From contig JAWPGT010000003.1 in assembly GCA_034638255.1 (NCBI GenBank), positions 868,001 to 932,000 of the forward strand: 64,000 nucleotides of DNA, in the 5' to 3' direction. Below are positions 10,308 through 21,546 of this stretch, one piece after another. The DNA is from Coprinus comatus. Lineage: Eukaryota; Basidiomycota; Agaricomycetes; Agaricales; Agaricaceae. The notes under the pieces are model-generated. The model saw only the letters and a list, made by a program, of their open reading frames with translations. It was not told the origin of the DNA and searched no databases. The translations under genes and the position numbers were made by a program. Positions within the stretch are counted from its first letter, which is position 1; every line of letters starts with the position of its first letter.

Positions 10308-13300
10308 TCATGAATCATCATCAGCTTGAGAATGTTTCTGTCTGAAATTGGTAATCAAATCCGTGTATGTCTTTCCTGCCACGTTAACCGAAAGTCCGTT
10401 CATCCTGGGCACAGTCTTGGGTATACAATAGCTACAAAAAAGGAAGAAAAAAACATCAGTAAAATTGACCATGGGTACCCATACTAGGAAGGTACAAAAA
10501 TACATACTCCGTGACAACTTTCTGTAAAGCAGCTTTCATAGCTTTCGCAGATCCACCTTTTGGAAGTGTGATTGCAACACCGAGCGTTTTCCTATCATGA
10601 TTAAAGAATAAACCCAAAAGATCTTCGAACTTTGATGATGCCTCTGCGGGGGTGAGTTTTTCAAAGTTGACAGTGATGCCTCCTTTTCCAACTAAGCGTT
10701 GATTTGTAGATTCGAGCGCTAACGACGAAAAACAAAAACAAGGTTAATAATCAATGATAAAAGAGAAGATTTAAAAAAACATGCGTACCAGCATCATGTC
10801 TCTTCTGAGCTCTCTTCCTCAACTTCTCCAGAGTCCTATTAGCCCTAATAATCTCCTTTTGCTTAAATTCGGATTCTTCACTAAACGGATCCAATTCTTC
10901 TTTCCCTTGAGCTCTCGTCATTTCTTCTGTCAAATCTATTATCGTCTTTTCCAATTCTGCAATTTGAGCTCTAATGATAATGGCTTGTTTATTCCTTTCT
11001 CTGATTTCATTAGGTAAACCTGCTACGGAACTATAGGCGGATGAAGCTGGTGAGAATAAACCTTGGTCTTCGGGTTCTTGTTCCTGTTCTTGTTCTTGTT
11101 GTTCTTGTTCCTGTTGTTCTTGTTCCTGTTGTTCTTGTTCCTGTTGTTCTTGTTCCTGTTGTTCCTGTTCCTGTTCCTGTTCTTGTTCTTGCTCTTGCTC
11201 TGGTTCGTGAGGGGGTTCGGTTTCCTGTTCAGCCACAGGTACAGGTTCAGGAGAAGGTACGGGAGGTGTGGTTGTAGGTGGTTGTGAGGTATCAACACCA
11301 AAATCAATCAAACTCTGCTTAGGTGTAAGTTGTGATTGATTTTGATTGAGAGCTGGCGTCATTGGTCTCAAATATGTTCCAAGAGGATCAAATAGAGGTG
11401 TTTTATGGAACATTGGTGTTTCATGAACGTTCGGTTGTTGTTGTTGTTGCTGCTGCTTCTGTTCCGTTGGTAGAGGAGGTTCCGGTTGAGGTTCCGGAAT
11501 TGGTGGTTGAGGTTCAGGTTCAGTTCTGGTTTCTGTTTCAATATCTGCAGGATCAACCAGAACAAATTCCTCCTGTTGTGTTTCTGCAGCAATTCCTTCA
11601 GGTACCGGTGGTACAGGTAATAGAGGTCGAGGTCCATCCAGGTCACCAAGAACAGATTGAGCCAAAGGAGTTGGTGGAACAGGTTGAGGAGGTAAAGGAT
11701 ATGTAATCAATTCAACACGTGGTTCATATAAAGGTGAAGCACCAAAAATACTTGGAGTTTGAGGAGGTCTAACATCAACTTCCTCCCAAGAATCCCCATA
11801 TGAAGGTGTTTGTGGTACTCTTGGCGTTTCCGCGTTTCCTTTCTTTGGTTGTAACCTTTTTGATGGTATGGATCGAGTTTCAGGAGGAATAGCTGGAATA
11901 GGAGGAGATCGTTTTGGTGGCACTGCTGGGGTCATCTAGGGCGAAAAGGGGGTTATTAGCATGATAATTTTATGGTGCATACGTTGGATAGTATATATAA
12001 CATACTCTGAAATTTTCAGATGGTGCAACATTACTTTGAGTATCCCAAAGGTCCTCAGACTGAATAACAGGTGTGGGAGCAAATGTTGAAGGTGCAGGCG
12101 GCGGGAAATACCTAGGCATGGGACTAGGGGCAGCAGAGATAGGAACAGGACCGGGAGGAGCAGGACTAGGCGCGACAGAATGAGCCACCGGAGCAGGGGT
12201 GGGCGCAGCAGAACGAACAGGAGCGGGAGTGGGTACAGCAGCACGAGTGATAGGATCAGGACCAGGATGTGTAGAATCGGGAATAGGAAACGCAACGGGT
12301 TCATGGTTTTCGGGTGGTACGGGAGGTTGTTGTCGTTGTTGTTCCAATTCTTCTTCCTCTCTCCGAATATTTTCCCAAGCCGAGTCCCCTAACCCAGATT
12401 CCGCAAAGTCTGGTATGGACGGCATACCCCTGATAGTTGGAACCATAGACGGGCGTCTGGTACGTTGAGGGTCTAATGGAGGGAACTCGTAACCATGTGG
12501 AAGGCTGGAGTCTGACGGCGTGGGAGGAAGTTGCACACGCCGTTGAGTAGGTGTGTCATCATCCTTGATTTCAACCCTCTGAGCCGGAATTGGTGTATTG
12601 ACCTCTTGTGCTTGAGCAACCGGACTTCTTGAAGCCTCTGTAGAAACAGAGGAAGATGCAGAAGAAGGATTTGTGTCGTCAATATCGCGAGAAGCAGATG
12701 ATACGGGTGTACCACTGTCGAAGGAAGCACGACGAGGTCGAACAGAAAACTGGTGATGAGTTGTACCAACTCCAAGTACACTAGGACCTGGAGTGAAAGC
12801 ACCGATTGATTCTGTGTCTGTCTCCGAAACGACGCTTCGGGCGAAAGCGCCTGGGATTGGACGTTTGACAACCCTTGGAATGACAGGGATTGAAGGGATG
12901 GTGGGGGCAGTAGTACTGAGAGATTCACTGATTTCTGTGGGAATAATTGTTGGAGAGAAGCGAACGACACGGGCGCGAGGAAAGACAGTGATTGGCGGTA
13001 TAGAACGGGACATATAGTACATATCCCGTCGAAAGCGTCTCCAGATCCTATGTGCCCCAACATCGCGCCATAGCGCGGGGGCAATGTCCGCAAGAACCAT
13101 CCCGAGACCAGTCCAAACAATGACCAGCACCATTCGTATCATGTTTTCGCTGATGAGAAAGTCGACAAAGAAGCGGACTGTATAGGCGATATAGGGGTCA
13201 TAGGATTTGGGGCTTTTCTTCGCAAAGTGGAGCGTGACTACCCCCTCCCAGAGTCCAACAAGCGTACCAGTGGTCTTGACATCGTTGTGGGAGACGTTGT

Positions 13301-13400
13301 CGATGAGATAGCGTAGGCTGAGGCCAAAGGCAATGGCAAAGAGATGGTCCATGAAGTACGTTCTGCGGCTGCGAGCATTGATGCGCCGAGAGGAACTCAT
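10308..13400 (-). CDS. Membrane-anchored protein with disordered core, coiled coil and degenerate Smr-like C-terminus
   Basis: Exons 12006-13400, 10789-11935, 10508-10718 and 10308-10431 join in frame to 958 residues. Residues 1-130 hold two or three hydrophobic segments including GLWEGV and VRFFVDFLIS. The middle 600 residues are Pro/Ser/Thr/Glu-rich, with a Glu/Gln minisatellite. A charged coiled coil follows (AQIAELEKTIIDLTEEM, then ANRTLEKLRKRAQKRHDA). The last ~105 residues align with the Smr domain of the paralogue at 51216-53242 (TPAEAS against KPAEAL; a GLSVNV strand at the end), but the Smr signature HGL and GKG motifs are missing. The phase-2 intron inside this region matches the paralogue. 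Function unknown; loss of nuclease-type activity is inferred. Confidence 0.8.
11073..11200. repeat. In-frame minisatellite coding for EQEQQ units
   Basis: A roughly 15-bp unit (TTGTTCTTGTTCCTG on the plus strand) repeats with small variations. On the minus strand it encodes a Glu/Gln run inside the membrane-Smr-like protein. The units are near-identical, so the copy number should vary between strains. Confidence 0.85.
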
Positions 13401-14149
13401 GGCAGAAGATGAACCACCAAGCTGCTTATGTAATTAAGCAAATATTATTCCATTATTCCCCACCGCAACCCTTAACATCCTCAGGTTCACCCATTGTCTC
13501 TATTTACCTTGACATCTAGTTGAACACGTTGAACTTTGACTCTTGCTTCGCTGGCTGAAAAACGTCATCTGCTTGTGTCTATGGTGCCCAGATTATTCAC
13601 AAGTTTCCTAGAAGAATGGAACTCTCCAACCCTCCGAGTCGTAACTATTCAAGTTGCCGAATCGATACTCCACTCTCTGTACCATAATATGCCAAAATGC
13701 ATCACTTGCATTATGCAGAGCGGCAGCAAGGGGTTTCTTATGGATGCAGTGATAAGGAGGACTGTATTTCGAACACTTCACATCCCCATCTAGAATTCAG
13801 AAAAACTTCAAAAATATCGCACAGGTCAGAATGGCTGTATAAAGATGGAGCACGAAGGGAGGCTCGAGTGGAACAAAACCAAAACTTTGTGCTTTGCTGA
13901 AGGACCGCTATCAACGGGTCAGGATTTCTGGGTGTTGGGCTCTTAAGATCCTTTGCCGACTCTAGAGATATTCATACTCACTCCTCAACACATCCATTCT
14001 GATGCTGGGAAAGAAACAACGGCGTCACCTGGCCGGGATATACCCTTTAGTAGGTCCTTAAAACCTTTTGACAACTTTTCCTCTATTATTAGATCACTTT
14101 GTAGAGCTTAAAAACATGAAGTACATCCTCCCAAACCATCATTCTGACT
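13401..14149. other. Divergent intergenic region upstream of the P450
   Basis: About 750 bp between the divergent starts of the membrane-Smr-like gene (-) and the P450 (+). No coding frame with homology was seen. It presumably contains both promoters. Confidence 0.5.
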
Positions 14150-16370
14150 ATGGAATCTACCTCTGCTCTCGGATTACCAATACCCTTCTATTCCCTCATA
14201 CTAGGAAGTCTTTTCGTCATCTGGAGACTCAACGTCTATGTTCAGAGTTGTAATGATAACCCCAGGAAATTACCTCTGCCCCCCGGACCTCCCGGATATC
14301 CTATCATAGGAAACCTATTCAATTTCCCACTCGTAAAAGCCTGGTTTGTATACGATGAATGGTTCAAAACATATGGTACGCACTCACATGTCCTCAACTA
14401 TAGAACGAAGCCCATATCATTACCTACAGGTGACATGTTATACCTAAATGTTCTTGGACAATCGTTCCTTATACTTGGAACGAGCGGAAGAATATATGAC
14501 ATTTTCGAAAAACGTTCATCCAACTATTCTGGTCGAGCACGAATGCCGATGCTCATTGAATTGTTTGTCCAGTCTTTTTTATCATGTTAGAGAACTTATT
14601 TTCTCAAAATTTATTATTACAGGATGGGCTGGGACTTGAACATGGCCTTCATACCTTATGGAAACTGGTGGCGTCGTAACCGTCGTACCTTCCATGATTA
14701 CTTTCACCCAAATATCGTACATAAATACCAAGAGGTTCAGTTAAATGCCGCTCGTGTACTTCTTAAACACCTCTTGGAATCTCCTAGCCAGTTTTGGGAA
14801 CACGTACGTTTGTAAGTGAGATACCTTTCTCTAGTTTATCGTCAACTATCATTGTTGCCCTATTGTCTAATATACCCTTATTGCAGATCCTTCGCATCAA
14901 CGATCATGAAGGTTGCTTATGGGATCACCGTGGACAAACATAACGATCCTTACGTTGGAATAATCGAGGAAGCAATTTCACTGGGTAGTTCGGCTGCACG
15001 ACCAGGAGCTTACCTAGTAGATATGTTTCCCTCGATGAAGCTTATTCCCAGTTGGCTTCCGGGAGCAGGATGGAAACGAGTAGCCGAATATACGAGAAGT
15101 TTGACCAGTCTCATTGTGCGTAAACCATTCGAAACGGTCCAAAGAGAGCTTGTAAGTAGCAATCGTATACTGTTATTTTTTTTGGATTACGTTGAATTGA
15201 ACTGTTACCCATGTTTTATAGAAATTGGGTACCGCAGTGCCCTCCGTTGCAACACCTATTATAGACAATCTTCCGGACAAAGGAGCACCTAATTACGCAG
15301 AGGAGGAAACAATTGCTAAGAATACGTGTGCCGTTGCCTACGTTGGTATGCTTGCAACCTTTTTTCTCGGAAGTAAATTTTGTGATGCTGAATCTATAAT
15401 CGTAAATCGGCAGGAGGATCCGATACTGTAAGTCTATTTATGGTACTTACCGCAAGGTTCACAACATTGGAAATTGATGGTCAATGTCTTCATAGTCCGC
15501 TTCAGCCGTTCATGTATTTTTCATGGCCATGGCATTATATCCTGAGGTCCAAAAGAAAGCTCAAGCTGAACTTGATGTCGTGCTCAAAGGAAGATTACCA
15601 GAATTCAATGATAGACCAAATCTTCCTTATATCAATGCAGTAATGAAAGAGACTATGAGATGGTTACCAGTCGCACCACTCGGTATGATATTATCCCATT
15701 GAAAACGAAAAACTCAACTTATGTGATTTTGAATTTAGCCATTCCGCATATGTGCACTGCTGAAGATGAGTATAATGGGTATTATATTCCAAAGGGTACG
15801 ATTGTAATCGGTAACGCTTGGTACGTATATCTTTTTTTCTTTTCAATTAGTTACCAGTAAACTAACAATTAGAACTCTCTCTCTCATTCAGGACAATTCT
15901 CCATGACAAAGAAGTCTACCCAGATCCATACACTTTCAAACCCGAACATTATCTAAAACAAGACAAAGATGGACAACTCAAACTGGATCCCACAGTTCGT
16001 GATCCTAGTTTCGCAGCTTTTGGATTTGGTAGAAGGATTTGTCCTGGGAGATTTTTTAGTGATAATTCGACGTTTGCTATTGTTTCGAGTGTTTTGGCTA
16101 TTTTTGATATTAAACCTGAAGTGGATGAGGATGGGAATGAGGTTAGGATTGAGACTGAGATGGTTGATGGGTCTATTGTGTAAGTGCTCTCCCCTCGAAT
16201 TTTGTTGTTTGTATTTTCTTTTTTTCTTTCTCTTTCTTCAGCGTTTTTTTATTATGTATATATTTACTTATGTTTCATATTTCAGGCATCCTGTCCCTTT
16301 CAAATGCAGAATTATACCAAGGTCTAAGATGGCAGAGGAACTTGTCAAGAGTATTGACCTAATGGATTAG
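14150..16370 (+). CDS. Cytochrome P450 monooxygenase
   Basis: The protein begins with one TM anchor (residues about 8-30) and the proline hinge PLPPGPPGYPIIGN. The I-helix oxygen-binding region reads AYVGGSDTSASAVHVFFMAM across two introns. The K-helix ExxR is KETMRW. The haem-binding loop is FGFGRRICPGRFF with the axial Cys. About eleven short introns were traced and the frame is intact to the TAG at 16368-16370. It resembles the large Agaricomycete P450 set related to O-methylsterigmatocystin oxidoreductase-type enzymes; the substrate is unknown. A relic P450 3' end lies 260 bp downstream, so this is a damaged tandem pair. Confidence 0.92.
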
Positions 16371-16630
16371 TATTCGTGAATCGTCAGGGTATGGTTACAG
16401 ACGATGTAAATATATCAAATAACAATGTAGCTGTGTGCGTATGACATTACTAATATTATATGCATGTATGCAGGCAATAGACGGTGGCTTGAACCACACA
16501 ACCTTTCGACATTCAAGACAAGAGGAAGTTCGGGAACCTGGACTCCATTACAAGACCAAGTGCAAATGAAAATAATCGTGTGTACTCATGTTGTGGAGTC
16601 AAGTCTCCTCAAAACTTCAGAAATCTTATA

Positions 16631-16905
16631 CAGGCCAGTGCGATTATTGTTCATGTTTTGACTAATTTTGATATTCGACCTGCTTTCGATGAAGATGGAA
16701 AGGAGATTCCGATAGAAGTTGGGATGGAGAATGGAATAATTATGTTCGCCGTCGCCCTTCTGTGTTTTGCTAAACCCAAACCTTTGATGTTCTACTGTGC
16801 TTACTATTATGTTTGTATTGTAGACAACCTTTCAAGTGCAAGGTTACACCGAGGTCGGATACGGCAGAGGTCATTGTTAGGAACACCAAACTAACTTTGG
16901 ACTAA
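16631..16905 (+). pseudogene. Relic 3' end of a second cytochrome P450
   Basis: Two exon remnants (about 16631-16740 and 16824-16905) read FDIRPAFDEDGKEIPIEVG and, after an intron-like gap, QPFKCKVTPRSDTAEV. They match the last 60 or so residues of the upstream P450 (FDIKPEVDEDGNEVRIETE ... PFKCRIIPRSKMAEEL). The haem loop, I-helix and everything upstream are absent from the preceding 260 bp. The ancestral last intron is still visible at the same place. It is therefore a truncated tandem duplicate, unless the rest is spliced in from elsewhere, for which there is no room. Confidence 0.75.
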
Positions 16906-17020
16906 AAGGAGTGATTGTAGATGATATAGTCATTCCAATAAAAAGGTAGGTCAATGACTCATTAGTCTCGTCCCTACAATTCCAATATACAATAATTATT
17001 ATAATTCTGGTCATGTAATT

Positions 17021-18521
17021 TTACACAAATATAATCCCATTACTCCCGTCTGCAACCCTTAGTGCCGCAATTTGTGTGCTCAGACTCGAATATCCATTCC
17101 CAATAAACCCTCCATTTGCTCTTCGGGCAAGCTCAACGTCTACTCCAACACTATAATCACTCTCACCTTTACCCCATTTTCTAATTCTACTCACATCACC
17201 GCTTCCAATCACCCTTTTCATCGCTCCTCCCGGCCAACCATGCTTCCTAACCCACAAGTCATTCATTACTGCTTCTTTGAGTTTATAAAACTGTAGGTAG
17301 ACGCCAGGATGATCGATAGCTCCGTCATGAAGAATGTATAAAGTTCGAGCATGAGGATGATGTAGTGCTTGATATGAGATTGCTGAAAGTATACGTTGTA
17401 AAGGAGGGTAACAGTGTAATTGTATTGAACTAGCGTTTGTAGTGTCCAGTTTGGGTGGAAGGATTGAAGATTCGAAGTCTGGTAATGTCGCCCAAGTGGT
17501 AAATCCTACACTATTTTGTGCAAGGTATTCGCAATGAGTTTCAAAGTCACCTGAGGGGGAGGTATGCAAGTTAGTTAATGTATCAAGAGAAGAGAAGAAA
17601 CTTGAGATAGAAAGGTACCTCGACGAAGGTGAAGAGCCATGTATTCATCTCCATCTTTACCCAATCCCAATTTATTTTGTACGCGATCCGTAATATCATA
17701 GATAGGTTGACTCCATTCAAACTTGTCATTCAAATACTTCCGAAAAGCAGGCCACACCGAATGTAATCCACTCGTAGTCAAAAACCTATTCACCAAAATA
17801 GCTTCAACATCTCAAAAAAAAAAAAAATCAAGGAAAATCAAGGAAACGTACTTCCAATTAAATATCCAATCATCTACAACCATACATCTCTCATTTCCAC
17901 TCAACACTTCCACAGCACGTTCCCATTGACCTTCATAACTAACTCTTCCAAGTGTAACATGAACTACCTCCTCTTCTTTACAAACATCTTCATCAAAAAC
18001 TTTTTCACTAATCCCATCTTTCGTCACTCCTTTCAAAAATGCACTTAATGGTACAAATGCTTTTTCACCTCTTGGTCTCCACACAAATGGTAAATACGCA
18101 TATGTTCTTCCTGTAGTTATTGCTAATGTATGATATAACAATATATCTTGAACCTAAAAAGTTTTTTTTTAAAAAGTGTCCGAATCAATTAGAAACATGA
18201 TTCTTATAACTTAGAAGTAAAGAAGTATAACACAATTACCTGATTATTAAACCCAGCTCCTCTTAACTGTTTAAACTTGACATATCTCCCTTCCTTTTTA
18301 ATCCCAACACCATCATCCGAATTGTAACTATCATTCTTATTCTCATTCTTCACCTTCACTCTAGATTCCAAATTCTCCAATTCAAATAACCTCTTATACT
18401 CCCCATACGCAGGTCTCTCTTTCATATAATAATAAATCAAAACCAATAACGTTCCAATCGTTATTCCTATCACTGTTCTTCCGAATTTCTTATATCGTAG
18501 TAGATTTGTTAGTCGTTTCAT
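17021..18521 (-). CDS. Type II membrane glycosyltransferase, protein O-fucosyltransferase-like
   Basis: Four exons. The N-terminus has a short cytosolic basic part and one signal anchor (about residues 16-34), as in Golgi/ER type II transferases. Conserved pieces are FKQLRGAGFNNQVQDIL near the start of the catalytic domain, the nucleotide-sugar binding Arg region MALHLRRGDFETHC (split by an intron inside GD), and near the end ELARRANGGFIGNGYSSLSTQ, the usual end-motif of GDP-fucose O-fucosyltransferase-like (PF10250-type) fungal proteins. Acceptor and sugar are not known. Frame intact to TAA at 17021-17023. Confidence 0.8.
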
Positions 18522-19726
18522 ATTGTTTTCGAATAGATGTAGTAATTGGTATGGTTTGGCGACAATCGGATATATGTTGAATGAAGATATAGGTATATGT
18601 TTTCAAAGCAAGAAATGGATATAGATTCGAAGTTAGTTTGACATAAGTCGTCGTCGTCGAAAAAAAATAGGGTAAGCGTCAGAGGTGGTAAGGTGGAAAG
18701 TTGTAACGTTATGTAGTTGATGTCGGAAACTTGCATCACTTGTTTCAATGTCAGGGTCCACATATAATTGATGCAATTAGTGATAGTTCATCTCTACCCC
18801 TATGTACACTCAGTAAATCAGTCAAGTCAACCAATCAAGTCCATATCTTTAGTCGTAAAAGAAAAAGAAAAGAGTCCATATAGATGAAACCAATGTAAAC
18901 TACTAGACTACAACATATCAAAGAACCCGGAAGAAGTGACATACGAAAAAGAAAAGAAACGTAAAGGACCAAAGAAAAAACTACAACTCCAACTAAGACA
19001 ATTTACCAAAAGAAAAGAAAAGAAAAGATGCGAAACGTAGGTTATGTATGTATGCACGTAAAGTTCACGTATTTAAAAAGGTGTGATATTCATTAAAGCG
19101 TGGATGTAGTAGCAAGAATCAAAAGACAACGTCAAAGGAACATAATGACAAAAGGAAATGAGCGGGGGTGTAAGGAGGGGTATCCAAGGGAAATGGATGT
19201 GTACTTCAATCGTTTGGCGTTGGTTTTGAACAGTTGTGGAAGTGGGGAGAATATTGCCTTGAATGGAATATGATATCGTAGAGATATCTAGAGTTGAGGG
19301 TCAAATCTACAAGCCAATAACCATCATACGGCGTTCCGATTACCTCAAATACCCTTCCCAAGGTCCGAGACCTGATTGATCGCCTTCTTCGAAGAGAACA
19401 TACCGGACCCATTTCCGCCAATCACCAATAGAAGTGTCCAACCAAAAAGATAAAGGTAAGTTTCACGGATCCAATTAAATCAAAATATCCAAATTGTCCA
19501 AATGAATGAGTGGTTATCGCTTGTGTTTTTTTCTGGGGATCTATCAACCATCTGTGGGAGACGGAATGGCGTGATCAATAAAAAGGGATAGAGGGAAAAA
19601 AGGGGGCCTTGTGTATTCATCTACTTCTTTCCTCCTCTTCTTATCTTCATACCTCCCTCCTTTTCTCTCACTCTCTCACCTCTGTTCCATCGTGCTACCA
19701 TGTCTTGCAAAACCACAAACACCAAC
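18522..19726. other. 1.2 kb spacer with simple repeats and a possible orphan exon
   Basis: Holds AAAAG-type repeats (19005-19028) and no clear gene. On the minus strand at about 19320-19430 there is a short coding-like run (DTSIGDWRKWVRYVLFEE) flanked by a donor-like GGTAATC. It has no start and no partner, so it is either decayed or part of an alternative 3' end of the kinase gene. Confidence 0.35.
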
Positions 19727-21079
19727 TTAAACCAATCTCTCTTCAATCATATCACTCTTCACCAACCTTCTCCTACCTTCTGTCCATTTCCTCAAATATT
19801 CCCTAGCCCTCATCTCAAACACTTCACAACCTTCAAACAAATCAGCTGGTAGCTTATCCTTCCTCTGATCCCAAGGTTTAACATCCACACTTTCACATCT
19901 ATCCAAACAAACCAAAATCATCCCAAAACTATACGCATCAGCCAACAAAGGATCCGTACATTCCCCTCTCAAAATCTCCGGTGCAGAAAATGGTCTTGTA
20001 CCAGGATGTATTTGTTCCACTTTTGGTGAGGGTAATTTATTCCCCGTCGTAGGTGTTGTCGTGGCCGTAGTATTATTAGCGCTTCCTTTCTTCTGCAGAT
20101 AAGCAAAAGGATCCACAGGTTCATCATGAGGATGTTTAAGAGTCGAATCCGCTGAAACCGATCTTCCAAAATCCAACAACTTGACCGTATCCGTCCCATT
20201 CGTAACTTGAATATTCAACAATGATAAATCTCCATGACTTAACCTATACGAATGCAAATGGGTTAATCCATCCAACAATTGATTATGATAATCAATCTTC
20301 TTCTCTCTAGTCAATCCAGGTCTCGCAATAACGACATCATACAACGTTCTTCCATCAATAAACTCCATGACCATTCCAACATTTTCCAAAGATCCTAAGA
20401 ATGCACAAATGTTTCGATGGCGAGCAAGTGTAGTATATACTCTCAATTCCGCCAAGAATTGAACAGTAACATCAGATGCATTAGATTGCATCTCACCATT
20501 AATCTCCAATTGAATAACATCCGGTTTCTTGACTATACATTTAAACAATTCTGAAGCAGATCCATGAGCAAAAGGATTTAAACTTGCAGTTGGATTTGGT
20601 GGAGCACAATAAGCAGTTGGAGTTGGAAATGAAAAGATAGCAGTTGGATGTCTTGGTGGATTATAGATAGGTGAAGGTGGTGGTGATGGTATAACTTGAT
20701 TATCCGTATGGTGGAATTGATCTACACCATGATTGTAATGATATACAGGTTCAACAGCTGTTTCTTCGGATGACGAAAACGAATTGGTAGTAGAACTGTT
20801 GATCGCTTCTTCTTCATCATTCATCTCCACTACATAGTACCATACACACATAATAAGTCATATATATATATATTAACAGACAAGATGAAAGCACATACCC
20901 ATCCACCAATTCTTCTTGGACGTGAGAGTAACTCGTTTAACATGCATAGCCCTAGGTTTCGGTGTTGGTGGAGGATTTGCCACTGTTGGTGTTTTCTGGT
21001 CGAGTGGCAAAGGAAAGCTACGAGAATACGTGGCCATAATGTTGTGTGGTGGAAGGTTTGGGTGGAAGTTTGGGTTCAA
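19727..21079 (-). CDS. Atypical protein kinase-like protein
   Basis: Exon 1 (about 20894-21079) ends in KKNWWM and splices, across an intron with an AT microsatellite, into VEMNDEEEA at about 20830. The first ~150 residues are Pro/Ser-rich and disordered. The kinase fold follows: AELRVYTTLARH for the C-helix Glu, VGMVMEFIDGRTL for the hinge, LSHGDLSLLNI for the catalytic loop (HGD instead of HRD, Asn kept) and LLDFGRS for the Mg-binding loop. The strand that normally carries the VAIK lysine reads DVIQLEI, without an obvious Lys, and no glycine-rich loop is visible. It may be weakly active or a pseudokinase. The start could also be the internal ATG (MATYSRSF). Ends near 19727. Confidence 0.75.
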
Positions 21080-21546
21080 GATGGGACACGTTCTAGTTAG
21101 GGCTTGGCATTATCTAAATTGGTCCTTGCTCGATTGTCAACTCCGCTTCTCGCCACGTTTCGTTGCTCATATTTACTCTCAAGGCCAGAGCAATGCAATC
21201 TTCTAACAATCACATTCACTATGTATTGATTATAGCTAGAGTATGTGAATAGGTAGTAACGTAGTTAGCAAACGAGCGTGTTCTATAGCAGTTAGATGAC
21301 AGGAGAGGGTCCAACGAAAAAGTCCTTTTTAGAACACAAAAAATGTTCCCGTTACAAAAGTTGATACGATAATAGTAACGGTGGGGTATCTAGAGTCAAT
21401 AAATGTCACAAATTTCCAGACCTATGTAGTGAAAGAAAAAAACAAAGTAAATGTTCAATATGAATGGGGTTGTCCAAAGTGAAGAACTTGAAACATGACG
21501 AAACGTAAAAGGGAGGAGATACCAACCAGAAGTTCAGAGCAGTTGG
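21080..21546. other. Spacer between copper radical oxidase 3' end and kinase 5' end
   Basis: No gene seen. It should contain the kinase promoter and the 3' UTR of the copper radical oxidase, both on the minus strand. Confidence 0.45.

Noticed and set aside
11023..11307. Asn/Lys-rich and Val/Leu-rich open frames on both strands
   Set aside because: They are shadows of the in-frame Glu/Gln minisatellite of the minus-strand gene.
13536..13900. Open frames upstream of the P450
   Set aside because: No P450 or other family resemblance; a faint similarity to the sequence at 16600 was too short to support a repeat.
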